Source: CAVQEK01 sp964596645 (GTDB lineage Bacteria > Bacteroidota > Bacteroidia > Cytophagales > Cyclobacteriaceae). From it: 32,558 nucleotides of DNA. The stretch is taken from positions 1 to 32,558 of the forward strand of contig CAZQVB010000045.1 in assembly GCA_964596645.1 (NCBI GenBank). The letters run 5' to 3'. This document shows positions 1-8,120 of this stretch, piece after piece. The position numbers were made by a program, and so were the translations under genes. Numbering within the stretch: the stretch's first letter is position 1; every line of letters begins with the position of its first letter. The notes beneath the pieces are model-generated. The model made no database searches and was not told where the DNA came from. It was given only the letters and a program-made list of their open reading frames with translations.

Positions 1-237
1 GTTCGCCTCATAAAATTGTACTATTTTAATTGCTTAAGTCTTAGAATACACACAGGACATTTAGCACTAACAAAGTGCTGCCTCGTAGCCAGCAGATTGC
101 TTCGCTTCCCTCACAATGACGGTGTGGGAGGCCTGTAAAGCTCATGGATTTATCCGTCCGCCCTCGCTCAGCAGTTCATACTGAATTGGCCCGCCCATAA
201 TATATTTCCAGTTTTTATCATCTGATTAATCTTTGGA

Positions 238-264
238 CAGATCCTGAAACAAGTTCATGATGAC
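238..264. repeat. Imperfect palindrome, inverted partner of 32188-32214
   Basis: ATCCTGAA and TTCATGAT pair at 7 of 8 positions around the loop ACAAG. The reverse complement matches the palindrome at 32188-32214 at about 24 of 27 positions. The loop and inner stem (TGAAACAAGTTCA) are of a type common as an intergenic repeat in Bacteroidota (recalled, not searched). Confidence 0.6.
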
Positions 265-295
265 ATCGACTTTGAGCCTTGAGCTTTCTGCTACC

Positions 296-383
296 CATCC
301 CACCAATCTACTGATCCATTGATCTACCGACCTACGAATCTACCAGTCTACCATCCCACCAGCATACCAATCCACCATCTCAC
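296..383. repeat. Degenerate 8-bp tandem repeat, 11 units
   Basis: The sequence divides exactly into eleven 8-base units: CATCCCAC, CAATCTAC, TGATCCAT, TGATCTAC, CGACCTAC, GAATCTAC, CAGTCTAC, CATCCCAC, CAGCATAC, CAATCCAC, CATCTCAC. The consensus is about SRRTCTAC. It is the reverse complement of the GTAGAYTS array near 32033-32110. It lies just beyond the stop codon of the gene at 402-860. Confidence 0.75.
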
Positions 384-401
384 GCCACAGGCCGTGGTAC
401 G

Positions 402-860
402 TTATTCTTGTTTCGTGCCGTCAAACTCGGGAAAGGTCGCTATAGCCGTGGTGGTTTTTTGATGATAGTCGATACTGAAAATAGCGCACACCAGGCCATT
501 GGTTACCGTCAGGTATTGGCTGCGATAGTGCAGATTATAAGCCGCCGCCTGATCCACCGTGTGCTGGTTGATCCTGACCACAGGAGCCTTACACTCCACC
601 AGCATATATACGGCACCTGTTCGGTCATATACCACCACGTCGCTCCGCCGCTTCATATCATTTACAAGCAATCCATCTTCTGATTTCATCAAAGCTTTAG
701 GGTAATTTTTTTCGAAGATCAGATAATGCACCACATGCTGCCTGACCCACTCCTCAGGTGTGAGTGCCACATGACGCTTTCTCAGAATGTCAAAGACAAA
801 TGTGCGCCCGGAGCGCTCGGTTATTTTAAGATTGGCCTGAGGGAAAATGAGTTTATTCAT
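402..860 (-). CDS. HsdR N-terminal-domain (HSDR_N_2-like) nuclease-fold protein
   Basis: A 152-aa protein made almost wholly of the domain found at the N terminus of type I restriction R subunits. It carries a PD-(D/E)xK-like arrangement: Asp74 in RRSDVVVYD followed by Glu89 and Lys91 in LVECKAP. No helicase motor is present and there are no hsdS or hsdM neighbours, so this is the stand-alone form that is widespread in Bacteroidota, not a working restriction enzyme. The ATG at 860 is the natural start. The gene is transcribed toward the repeat-rich edge and is divergent from the SLC13-type transporter. The nuclease fold is inferred from motifs; the substrate and physiological role are unknown. 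Confidence 0.85.
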   Translation of the reverse strand: MNKLIFPQANLKITERSGRTFVFDILRKRHVALTPEEWVRQHVVHYLIFEKNYPKALMKSEDGLLVNDMKRRSDVVVYDRTGAVYMLVECKAPVVRINQHTVDQAAAYNLHYRSQYLTVTNGLVCAIFSIDYHQKTTTAIATFPEFDGTKQE

Positions 861-1028
861 AGCACACTATTGCAAAAAGCCTGCAAAATACCGCATAAAT
901 GGCAATCGGCACCTGTCGCCAATTTTTAACATCATTTCTTTATTGCCCAAATTATATATTATTTTGGCCTTCTTTTGCGTGCACAGACCACCTGACGTGC
1001 CTGCCGTCTTATCAGTATTTTTTACAAC

Positions 1029-2816
1029 ATGATCCCACTGACCGTTCAGCCATATTTTGTACTCATTATTGTAGGGCTGCTCTTTTTCGTGGTGTACAAA
1101 GAATATCTCCGCGCTTCGGTTGCCTTCATACTTACCGTACTTGTGTTTGCCGTCACGGGTATACTCACGCCCAAGGAAATATTGGCCGGTTTTTCCAACG
1201 AGTCCATCGCGGCCATCATCATGCTGATTTTAATTACCACCGGCCTACGCAAAAATTTTCAACTTGAACTACTGTTCGATCTATTGTTTAAAAAGGCGCG
1301 GTCTTACCGGGGTTTTTTATTTAGAATGATGAGCCATGTGGCTTTTCTGTCCTCCTTCATCAACAATACGCCTGTGGTGGCCTTGATGACGCCGTATGTG
1401 GTAGACTGGGGAAAAAGGCACAACATAGCGCCGTCTAAATTGCTCATACCGCTGTCGTTTGCCACCATAATGGGCGGCATGATCACCCTCATTGGCACAT
1501 CCACCACGTTGGTACTCAACGGTTTCCTGCTCGACTTCGGATTCCCCTCTCTCCTGATGGAAGACCTGCTCATCGTCGGGCTTGGTGTCACCGTAGCCGG
1601 CATAGTTTTTCTCACCTTTGTTGGCCACCGCCTGTTGCCCAACCACGACGATATGCTGAAAAACTATGCCCAAAATGTGCGTGAGTACATTACCGAAACG
1701 CGGGTGCTGCCCAACTCCCGGCTCATTGCCAGCTCGGTGCGCGATGCCGGCCTCAGAAACCTGAAGGGCGTCTACCTGGTGGAAATTATCCGCGGCGACC
1801 GGGTGATATCGCCTGTTGGGCCCGATGAAATATTGGAAGAAAATGACATATTGTTTTTCGCCGGCAATACAGATGACATTGTAGAGCTCATTCATGCAGA
1901 TAAAGGTCTTGAACTGCCGACCACGGCCCGCTCTTACAGCACTGATCGCACAGAAGTAATTGAAGCGGTATTGAGCAACTATTCCAGCTTGCTGGGCAAA
2001 ACGGTGAAGGAGAGCGATTTCCGCAACCGCTACAACGCGGCCATCATTGCCATACACCGCAATGGAGAGCGTGTGCGTGGTAAGATTGGCGACATTGAAA
2101 TGGAGGCTGGCGACTTACTACTTGTATATGCCGGTAGTGATTTCAGAAACCGCGTAGAAGTGTATCGCGACCTATATATTATTTCCAAGTTGAGAGAGCT
2201 TGCCAAGCCAGGGAGAAAGAAATATTACGCCATCGCCTCCATTGTAGCCTGTACAGCAGCATTGTTGTTCTTTGGCAACCTCTCCCTATTTCCATCCTTG
2301 CTTATTGTGCTTTCCATCATGATTGGTTTCAACCTCATCACCACCCAGGATGTGAAAAGAGAACTGGATGTAAACCTGATCGCCATACTGGTATTTTCGT
2401 TGGCCATTGGCGTGGCCATAGTCAAAACAGGCGCCGGAGCCATGGTGGCCGGCGGACTTATGGATGTTTTTGCTCCTTACGGCACCATATCCCTGCTGAT
2501 TGGCTTGGCCGTCATTACCAATGTGCTCACTACCTTTATAGTAAACATCGGTGCGGTATCCATCACTTTCCCGGTGGCCATGAGCCTGTCTCAAAACATG
2601 CACATAGATGGTACACCTTTCTTTCTGGCTATTGCCTTTGCCGCTTCAGGAGCCTTCATGTCGCCGATAGGATATCAAACCAATCTAATCGTTTTCGGGC
2701 CGGGCGGCTATGCCTTTAAAGATTTTGTGCGTGTGGGTGTGCCGGTCAACATCATCTACCTCCTTACAGCACTCAGCCTGATCATTCTCTTATACAGAGA
2801 TGCGCTGCTGGCATAA
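1029..2816 (+). CDS. SLC13-family (DASS-like) permease with TrkA-C domains
   Basis: A 595-aa inner-membrane protein, probably a sodium-coupled anion transporter. The N-terminal half has several hydrophobic helices and the motifs FINNTPVVA and LIGTSTTLVLNG, which match the SNT-type substrate-binding hairpin of the family. Two soluble RCK_C/TrkA_C domains follow (about residues 225-290 and 305-375; GDRVISPVGPDEILEENDIL and AGDLLLVYAG are the typical strands). A second membrane half has the pseudo-symmetric TTFIVNIGAV motif. The double TrkA-C insertion in the middle is the usual architecture of bacterial SLC13 permeases of about 600 aa. The substrate (sulfate, dicarboxylate or other anion) cannot be told. 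The ATG at 1029 gives a complete N terminus. The gene converges on the ExbBD operon with a shared terminator. Confidence 0.9.
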   Translation: MIPLTVQPYFVLIIVGLLFFVVYKEYLRASVAFILTVLVFAVTGILTPKEILAGFSNESIAAIIMLILITTGLRKNFQLELLFDLLFKKARSYRGFLFRMMSHVAFLSSFINNTPVVALMTPYVVDWGKRHNIAPSKLLIPLSFATIMGGMITLIGTSTTLVLNGFLLDFGFPSLLMEDLLIVGLGVTVAGIVFLTFVGHRLLPNHDDMLKNYAQNVREYITETRVLPNSRLIASSVRDAGLRNLKGVYLVEIIRGDRVISPVGPDEILEENDILFFAGNTDDIVELIHADKGLELPTTARSYSTDRTEVIEAVLSNYSSLLGKTVKESDFRNRYNAAIIAIHRNGERVRGKIGDIEMEAGDLLLVYAGSDFRNRVEVYRDLYIISKLRELAKPGRKKYYAIASIVACTAALLFFGNLSLFPSLLIVLSIMIGFNLITTQDVKRELDVNLIAILVFSLAIGVAIVKTGAGAMVAGGLMDVFAPYGTISLLIGLAVITNVLTTFIVNIGAVSITFPVAMSLSQNMHIDGTPFFLAIAFAASGAFMSPIGYQTNLIVFGPGGYAFKDFVRVGVPVNIIYLLTALSLIILLYRDALLA

Positions 2817-2980
2817 CTTCTGAAGAATCATTAGTTGTATGCGATGGCATTCTCACATTCAGTTATTTCTTTCAACACCAATTGCTGTACATTCCAAACA
2901 AAGGTGCAACACGAATCAATGATAGGGAGATGCACCTTTTCTATATAATTTAATCAGATTGCAGGTAAAGTAGAAGACGC

Positions 2981-3013
2981 AAAAAGGCCTCACCGATGCT
3001 CGATGAGGCCTTT
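2981..3013. terminator. Bidirectional rho-independent terminator
   Basis: AAAGGCCTCA (2983-2992) pairs perfectly with TGAGGCCTTT (3004-3013), a 10-bp stem with an 11-nt loop. On the minus strand it is followed by TTTTT and lies 26 bases past the end of the ExbBD operon. On the plus strand a weaker T-rich stretch follows, about 165 bases after the transporter gene. Its position between two converging genes fits a shared terminator. Confidence 0.85.
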
Positions 3014-3038
3014 GCTTTTCCTTTAAGTTAACGCGCTA

Positions 3039-3503
3039 TTACTGCTCTTCGGCAGCCTTTACTGTAGCGTACATTAGCTTTCTCGCATTCACATCACGCA
3101 TCTTTTGCTGCACATCAGAGATGATGCCCATTTTGGTATCATCATCTACCTTCATAGAGATGGTCAACTGATCACGCTCTGCTTCGGCAAGCTTATCCTT
3201 TTCCTGCTGAATGAACTGAATAATTCCTTCGGGATCGATAAACTGATCATTGGCCTGAATTTTTGGTTCTGAACCAAAGCGCTTGGTATCCCTGGGCTTT
3301 CCAATGTACAGATAGCTCACAAGGTTTTTCTTCTCCAGCTTTCGCAGTTGAGTCGCTTTGGGTATGTTTTGCTCCACCAGTATGTTGTCTTCCCGCAATA
3401 CGGTAGTCACCATAAAGAAGAACAAAAGCATAAAAATAATATCAGGCAAAGCAGCAGTAGGTATATCTTGGCTCGTTTGCGATTTCTTTCTGAACTTAGC
3501 CAT
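3039..3503 (-). CDS. exbD: ExbD/TolR-family biopolymer transport protein (second copy)
   Basis: A 154-aa protein, last gene of the ExbB-ExbD operon. A basic, QT-rich N terminus precedes one transmembrane helix (LPDIIFMLLFFFMVTTVL, about residues 19-37). The helix holds the conserved Asp22, expected to take part in proton flow through the ExbB pentamer. A periplasmic domain follows that would contact the peptidoglycan or TonB side. It begins one base after the upstream exbD stop codon, so the two are almost certainly cotranslated. Two different ExbD proteins per operon is usual in Bacteroidota. A terminator lies just downstream. Confidence 0.92.
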   Translation of the reverse strand: MAKFRKKSQTSQDIPTAALPDIIFMLLFFFMVTTVLREDNILVEQNIPKATQLRKLEKKNLVSYLYIGKPRDTKRFGSEPKIQANDQFIDPEGIIQFIQQEKDKLAEAERDQLTISMKVDDDTKMGIISDVQQKMRDVNARKLMYATVKAAEEQ

Positions 3504-3504
3504 A

Positions 3505-4137
3505 TTACTCTCCTCCTATTTTAGATGGTTCAGCGATAGAAATGGCCATTGGAAAACCTTCCCTTGCCTCTTCGTATCGCGCTTTATCTTCAGCCTTTTT
3601 GATGTCAAGGTTTCGGAACTGCTCGGCAGTAATGCCCACACGCTGTGCGTAGATCTCGTAGTAAGCACCTTGCAACTGATCCAGCACCGAAATGTACAAG
3701 TCGTAACTGGTACCCCGGTCGGCTTTAAAAGAAACAACAGCCTCCAGGGGTGAATCTGAAGATTCCGGGTTTCTCTGTACAATTGACTTCAGCTGGGGTG
3801 GCAAGCTGTTGTACAAAGCCACTTCTTCCGCTTGGGGATTGCCAAAGTTCAGAACAAACTCTTTCACCATATCCTTTATCCTCGACACATCCTGAAGGGG
3901 TTCATCTTCCACCAACAACTGATCTCTCGAATTCACCAGAATCTTAAAAATGTTCCGGGCATTCTTGTTGATGTCGGGTGGTGGCTGATTTGGGTCGGGC
4001 TTCGGTGGCAACTGCAAGGTCAAGCCTTTGTCGGTTGCGATCGTAGTAGTCACGAGAAAGAAAATCAGAAGCAAAAAGGCAATATCTGCCATTGAGCTCG
4101 AATTTACTTCCGGCGACTTTCTCTGTTTTCTAGCCAT
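3505..4137 (-). CDS. exbD: ExbD/TolR-family biopolymer transport protein (first copy)
   Basis: A 210-aa protein with a basic N terminus (MARKQRKSPEVN), one membrane helix with the family Asp (SMADIAFLLLIFFLVTTTI) and a periplasmic domain longer than that of the neighbouring ExbD. The extra length includes a proline/asparagine-rich stretch (PPKPDPNQPPPDINKN, about residues 45-60) that could act as a linker. The start codon shares its A with the stop codon of the preceding 107-aa gene (TAATG), which points to translational coupling. It should act with ExbB to power TonB-dependent outer-membrane receptors such as the one at 24695-26552. Confidence 0.92.
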   Translation of the reverse strand: MARKQRKSPEVNSSSMADIAFLLLIFFLVTTTIATDKGLTLQLPPKPDPNQPPPDINKNARNIFKILVNSRDQLLVEDEPLQDVSRIKDMVKEFVLNFGNPQAEEVALYNSLPPQLKSIVQRNPESSDSPLEAVVSFKADRGTSYDLYISVLDQLQGAYYEIYAQRVGITAEQFRNLDIKKAEDKARYEEAREGFPMAISIAEPSKIGGE

Positions 4138-4460
4138 TACTTCACAAGTTTTACAATCTCGGTATATACAATACCAACGATTGCGATGAGCAAAAGTATG
4201 TACATCAGTATAAGAGAACCTCCCACTATTTTCGACAATTCAGGCCCTACGGCAAATCGAGTGTAAACGGGTGTAACCTCATTGCTTGCCAGGGCATAGC
4301 TGATAAAATACAGTACCACAAGCACGGCAACACCGATGAGCGACTTAAGCAGACCTTTGGGATCGCCAAATGCATTGATAAGGGGAAGTATAATAGCTGC
4401 CAGCGTGGCGATGATCACCAGCGTGTAGCTCAGATATAAATATATATCAAAGGTATCCAT
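4137..4460 (-). CDS. Small membrane protein of the ExbB-ExbD operon
   Basis: A 107-aa protein with three apparent hydrophobic helices: about residues 8-30, 37-60 (SLIGVAVLVVLYFISYALA) and 80-102 (SLILMYILLLIAIVGIVYTEI). It has no motif that I recognise. It sits 13 bases after exbB and overlaps the start of exbD by one base. Such a gene between exbB and exbD is a regular feature of this operon in Bacteroidota, which suggests a subunit or accessory of the proton-channel complex. That role is inferred from position only. Confidence 0.85.
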   Translation of the reverse strand: MDTFDIYLYLSYTLVIIATLAAIILPLINAFGDPKGLLKSLIGVAVLVVLYFISYALASNEVTPVYTRFAVGPELSKIVGGSLILMYILLLIAIVGIVYTEIVKLVK

Positions 4461-4473
4461 TAGCTTTCTTCGA

Positions 4474-5316
4474 TTAGAGTTTGCGTGGTGTAGAAACGTG
4501 GTGCTTCACCAAAAGGTCAACCAGTGAGATGGAAGCGTCTTCCATTTGGTTTACCAGAGAGTCGATCTTAGATACACAATAGTTGTAGAAAAGCTGCAGA
4601 ATTACCGCAACGATCAAACCACCCACGGTAGTGAGAAGAGCCACTTTAATACCATTGGCCACAATCTGTGGGTTGATGTCTGAAGCACGCTCAATGGCGT
4701 CGAAGGCGTCGATCATACCGATTACCGTACCCATGAAACCAAGCATAGGGGCGATAGAGATGAAAAGTGATATCCAAACCAAACCGCGCTCTAACCGGCC
4801 CATTTCTACCGATCCGTAAGCTATTATCGATTTCTCTACCATTTCCACACCTTCCGACATACGCATCAGGCCTTGGGTAAATATTGACGCCACAGGGCCG
4901 CGGGTGTTTTTACACACTTCTTTGGCACCCTCTACGCCGTCTTTTGTCAGCGCCTCATCCACACGGGCAAGAAGCTTTTTCGTATTTGTCGTAGCGAGGT
5001 TCAAGGTGATAATTCTTTCTATAGCGATGGCAAGGCCCAACACCAAACAGGCAAGCACGATCGACATGAACGTCCAGCCACCTTCAATGAATTTTTCCTT
5101 TACTGCCTGATGAAAGGTTTGCTCTTCATCGATCAGGCCCTCCCCCTCTTCGTCACCAATGGCTGTGGTTGGTGTGTCGGCAACGGGCGCTGCCGCCTCT
5201 TCTACTGCTGGTGAATCAACAACTTGCGGATCCTGCTCATCATTCTGCGCAAAAGTCGCCGAAGAACCAAGGGAAAATACCCCCGCCACCAAAAGTGAAA
5301 CAATTAACTTTTTCAT
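4474..5316 (-). CDS. exbB: MotA/TolQ/ExbB proton channel family protein
   Basis: A 280-aa inner-membrane protein, first gene of its operon. It begins with a cleavable-looking signal (MKKLIVSLLVAGVFSLGSSA, then TFAQ) and an acidic, alanine-rich linker. The three-helix channel follows: one helix near residues 75-95 (TFMSIVLACLVLGLAIAIE), then the conserved pair with GLVWISLFISIAPMLGFMGT and a Thr-rich LLTTVGGLIVAVILQ segment. The signal peptide and extended N terminus are usual for the Bacteroidota form. Together with the two ExbD proteins it would convert proton flow into TonB motion. The gene is 73 bases downstream of tRNA-Ser; I found no clear TAnnTTTG promoter of its own. Confidence 0.93.
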   Translation of the reverse strand: MKKLIVSLLVAGVFSLGSSATFAQNDEQDPQVVDSPAVEEAAAPVADTPTTAIGDEEGEGLIDEEQTFHQAVKEKFIEGGWTFMSIVLACLVLGLAIAIERIITLNLATTNTKKLLARVDEALTKDGVEGAKEVCKNTRGPVASIFTQGLMRMSEGVEMVEKSIIAYGSVEMGRLERGLVWISLFISIAPMLGFMGTVIGMIDAFDAIERASDINPQIVANGIKVALLTTVGGLIVAVILQLFYNYCVSKIDSLVNQMEDASISLVDLLVKHHVSTPRKL

Positions 5317-5389
5317 AGTTCCGATTTTAGAATTCTATTTGATTAGGTTTTATTTCGAGTATGTGTTTAAAAAATTCTCATGGAAAAAG

Positions 5390-5477
5390 CGGAGAGGATG
5401 GGATTCGAACCCATGGTACCCTTGTGGGGCACACTCACTTTCCAGGCGAGCACCTTCGACCACTCGGTCACCTCTCC
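5390..5477 (-). tRNA. tRNA-Ser (anticodon GGA)
   Basis: The minus strand folds as a class II tRNA. The acceptor stem is GGAGAGG/CCTCTCC with discriminator G, and the anticodon stem is CTCGC/GTGAG around the loop CTGGAAA, giving anticodon GGA, which reads UCC and UCU. It has a long variable arm and the T loop GGTTCGAATCC. The 3' CCA is not encoded. It lies between ansA and exbB on the same strand. Confidence 0.95.
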
Positions 5478-5506
5478 GAAAAGCCCTTTTTTGGCTCTCG
5501 GAGGCA

Positions 5507-5538
5507 CAAATAAATCAATAAAAAACACTTAATCCAAA
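5507..5538 (-). promoter_or_regulatory. Possible Bacteroidota-type promoter for tRNA-Ser
   Basis: On the minus strand TTTG (5535-5538) is followed after 20 bases by TTTATTTG (5507-5514), 7 of 8 matches to TAnnTTTG. Transcription would start about 20-25 bases before the tRNA. The match is imperfect. Confidence 0.4.
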
Positions 5539-5564
5539 TTTTAAAATACATTTTTGGAACCCCC

Positions 5565-6650
5565 TTAAACGGTCATTTCGCCACATAATGGGGTGCTCAG
5601 TTTGCGTTTAATTTCATCCGTTTCCGTCTCTGTTCCCAGCAAAAACATGAGCTTCACAAGTGCTGCCTCCCGCGTGATGTCGCTACCGCTCACAATGCCC
5701 AATTCCTCCATATACTTGCTGGTTTCGTAGCGCCCGTGCATCACCATGCCGCCAATCAGTTGCGATACATTGTACAAAATGATGCCCTTTCCTGCTGCTT
5801 CACGCAGGCAGTCTAGAAACCAGGCTTCCGTTGGGGCATTGCCCGAGCCGAAGGTTTCGAGGATAAGTCCTTTTAGCCCAGGCATATTGATCACATGTCT
5901 TACAAAAGACTCCTGGATGGAAGGAAATATTTTCAAAATAAAAACATGGGTGTCAAAGCTGTTTTTATAATCCAGTGTCACGTTGGGTTCATAAGGCTTA
6001 ATCAGGGCTTCATGATATACGATCTTGACACCTGCCTTGGCCAGAATGGGGTAATTTTCGCAGCCGAAAGCAGCAAATTGATTGCTGCGCTTTTTGAACG
6101 TGCGATTGGCACGGAAAAGCTGATAGTCGAAATAAATGCCGACCTCCGGCACCATGGGCCTGCCCTTGCGCTTCTTGGCGGCGGCTATCTCAATGGCCGT
6201 TACAAAGTTGGCCCGGGCATCACTGCGTATGGCACTGATGGGCAACTGCGCCCCCGTAAAGATCACCGGCTTATTCAGCCCATTCAGCATGAAGCTGAGC
6301 GCAGAAGCCGTGTAAGACATGGTGTCGGTGCCGTGCAACACGACAAACCCATCGAACTGCTGGTGATTTTCATAGATGATATACCCGATATCCTGCCATT
6401 CGGAGATGGTAACATTGCTGGAATCCAGCGGGGTGGGAAAGGAGATGACTGTAAGGTCAATGTCTAACGACGTAAGCGTGGGTACTTTTTGTAAAATATG
6501 GTTGAAATTGAGCGCTACCAATGCGCCAGACTCATCGTGCTCCATACCCAGCGTACCACCGGTATAAACGACCAAAATACGGGCTTTGGGCGGTTTGGAA
6601 CGGGCGCTGGTCACGTTCACTATGCGATAGTTTTTATGTTCGGTTGTCAT
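5565..6650 (-). CDS. ansA: Type I L-asparaginase
   Basis: A 361-aa cytoplasmic enzyme that hydrolyses L-asparagine to aspartate and ammonia. Both catalytic triad regions are present: the first threonine in ILVVYTGGTLGM and the Thr-Asp pair in VVLHGTDTMSYTASALSF. The C-terminal domain contains GLILETFGSGNAP, a family hallmark. No signal peptide is present, which fits the low-affinity cytosolic type I form. The start ATG overlaps the stop codon of the upstream tatD by 4 bases (ATGA), so it is the last gene of the long minus-strand operon. The link to envelope genes upstream is probably only transcriptional. Confidence 0.95.
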   Translation of the reverse strand: MTTEHKNYRIVNVTSARSKPPKARILVVYTGGTLGMEHDESGALVALNFNHILQKVPTLTSLDIDLTVISFPTPLDSSNVTISEWQDIGYIIYENHQQFDGFVVLHGTDTMSYTASALSFMLNGLNKPVIFTGAQLPISAIRSDARANFVTAIEIAAAKKRKGRPMVPEVGIYFDYQLFRANRTFKKRSNQFAAFGCENYPILAKAGVKIVYHEALIKPYEPNVTLDYKNSFDTHVFILKIFPSIQESFVRHVINMPGLKGLILETFGSGNAPTEAWFLDCLREAAGKGIILYNVSQLIGGMVMHGRYETSKYMEELGIVSGSDITREAALVKLMFLLGTETETDEIKRKLSTPLCGEMTV

Positions 6651-7420
6651 GGAATCTCAGAGAATAATGTCATGGAATTGCGTGTGGTGGCTGCTGCTAC
6701 GTCTTCTACCGTGCGATCTGTTATTGTCGCAATCACACGCGCAATATCAGCCACGCGGGCCGGCTCATTGCGCTTTCCGCGATGGGGCGCCGGTGACAGG
6801 TACGGACTATCTGTTTCCAACAGCAAATACTGCATATCGATTGCAGGCAGCACTTTATCCAATCCGCCATTTTTGAATGTAGCCACGCCGCCGATGCCGA
6901 GCAAGAAACCCAAATCGATGATCTGTCTGGCCTCTTCCTGGGTACCGGTGAAGCAGTGAAATACGCCACGCAGGCTACCGTCTTGCGCCTCTGCCACCAG
7001 GGCTATGGTTTGAGAAACAGACTCCCTGCAATGAATCACAGCGGGCAGTCGTAAAGATTTTGCCCATTCAAGTTGTGTGCAAAGGGCCATCTCCTGCTGC
7101 GGGTAATATGTTTTATCCCAATAAAGATCCGTCCCCACTTCACCGATGGCGCTGTAGCTGCGCAGGTGCAACAGCTGCTCTATTTGGGCCAATTGATCCT
7201 TCACATCGGCCGTCACAGAGCAAGGATGCAGACCCATCATTGGTCTGCAGACATCCGGAAAGCGATCGACCACATCGTGCAGGGCAGGTATCGAGGCTTG
7301 GTCGATGTTGGGCATAAAGATGCGCACTACACCGGCATCTTGTGCCCGCGCCATCACTTCGCCGATATCATCCTGAAATTGCGGAAGGTAAATATGTGCG
7401 TGAGAATCGACCAACTGCAT
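6647..7420 (-). CDS. tatD: TatD-family metal-dependent hydrolase (DNase)
   Basis: A 257-aa TIM-barrel amidohydrolase of the TatD type. The metal-binding motifs are visible in order: VDSHAHIY near the N terminus, Glu in AIGEVGTDLYWD, His in AVIHCRE, His in GVFHCFTG, and Asp in LLETDSPYLSP. Members are 3'-5' exonucleases acting on DNA. I chose the ATG at 7420 because it places MQLVDSHAH at the family's usual N terminus; an in-frame TTG at 7447 would add nine residues. It overlaps ansA by 4 bases and follows the deacetylase gene closely. Confidence 0.92.
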   Translation of the reverse strand: MQLVDSHAHIYLPQFQDDIGEVMARAQDAGVVRIFMPNIDQASIPALHDVVDRFPDVCRPMMGLHPCSVTADVKDQLAQIEQLLHLRSYSAIGEVGTDLYWDKTYYPQQEMALCTQLEWAKSLRLPAVIHCRESVSQTIALVAEAQDGSLRGVFHCFTGTQEEARQIIDLGFLLGIGGVATFKNGGLDKVLPAIDMQYLLLETDSPYLSPAPHRGKRNEPARVADIARVIATITDRTVEDVAAATTRNSMTLFSEIP

Positions 7421-7457
7421 GTTCAAAACAAGCTGATAAGCCGGCAAATTGAAAAAA

Positions 7458-8108
7458 TCAAGCGGGATTTAAAAGTCCATTCAGGCTTTTAAAGCAGTAG
7501 CCGGCAGCCTTAAAATGTTGGATATATTTGGGCAACATCTGCTTCAAATTGGTTTCGGCTTTTAGATTGTCATGAAAAACGATGATGGTGCCCGGCTGTG
7601 TCAATTCCGTGATGCGGTGCAGCGCCAGGCCGGCATCTGTCCTTTGGTCGAAATCGTAGCTCAACACATCCCACATCACACATTGGTACATACCCTTCAG
7701 TGCCCTGTACTGGGGAATGGTTATTTTGCCGTAAGGCGGTCTGAACAATCTCGGTCCATGATCTGACAGCGCCTGATCGATTAGAGACGCACACTGTGCC
7801 ACATTGTGCAGGTAATGATGCGTATTACTTTTCCAGCCGTCCAGATGATTATAGGTGTGGTTGCCCACGCCATGGCCTTCCTTCATTATTCTGTCGAAAA
7901 TGTGTGCATGCTTGCGGATGTTGTCACCCACGCAAAAAAAAGTGGCCTTTGCCTCGTGATCAGCCAATAAATCGAGCACATATTCGGTGAGACCCGGAAT
8001 GGGTCCGTCGTCGAAAGTGAGGTAAATCTCTTTGCTCCGGGTGGGTACTTTCCACAGCATCTGCGGAAAGACCGTGCGCAACAGGCGGGGTGTTTTATAC
8101 AGTTTCAC
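7458..8108 (-). CDS. Polysaccharide deacetylase family protein (CE4, NodB-like)
   Basis: A 216-aa carbohydrate esterase family 4 domain. The five family motifs are present: YLTFDDGP (Asp33, Asp34), HGVGNHTYNH (metal-binding His84 and His88), RPPYGK, the Trp-Asp motif in VMWDVLSYDFD, and IIVFHDN. It should remove N-acetyl groups from an amino-sugar polymer. No signal peptide is visible, so either the substrate is met on the cytoplasmic side or export is unconventional; short unsignalled CE4 proteins of this kind are common in Bacteroidota. The start is GTG, 12 bases after the phosphatase stop. Sharing an operon with a GT2 glycosyltransferase suggests, but does not prove, a common envelope-polysaccharide role. 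Confidence 0.9.
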   Translation of the reverse strand: MKLYKTPRLLRTVFPQMLWKVPTRSKEIYLTFDDGPIPGLTEYVLDLLADHEAKATFFCVGDNIRKHAHIFDRIMKEGHGVGNHTYNHLDGWKSNTHHYLHNVAQCASLIDQALSDHGPRLFRPPYGKITIPQYRALKGMYQCVMWDVLSYDFDQRTDAGLALHRITELTQPGTIIVFHDNLKAETNLKQMLPKYIQHFKAAGYCFKSLNGLLNPA

Positions 8109-8120
8109 CGACCTACTCGA

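Larger units (their letters stand above)
1..401. other. Gene-free repeat-rich left edge
   Basis: I see no credible gene here. The stretch contains a hairpin (AGCACT/AGTGCT, 63-79), a sequence around 92-121 (ATTGCTTCGCTTCCCTCACA) of a type seen as a dispersed intergenic repeat in many Bacteroidota genomes, an imperfect palindrome at 238-264, an 8-bp tandem array at 296-383 and a CCACAGGCCGTGG palindrome at 385-397. The last three recur in inverted form at the right edge of the window. Confidence 0.6.

Noticed and set aside
402..860. Remnant of a type I restriction system
   Set aside because: Stand-alone HsdR-N proteins are common in the phylum, the gene is intact, and no other restriction-modification gene lies nearby.
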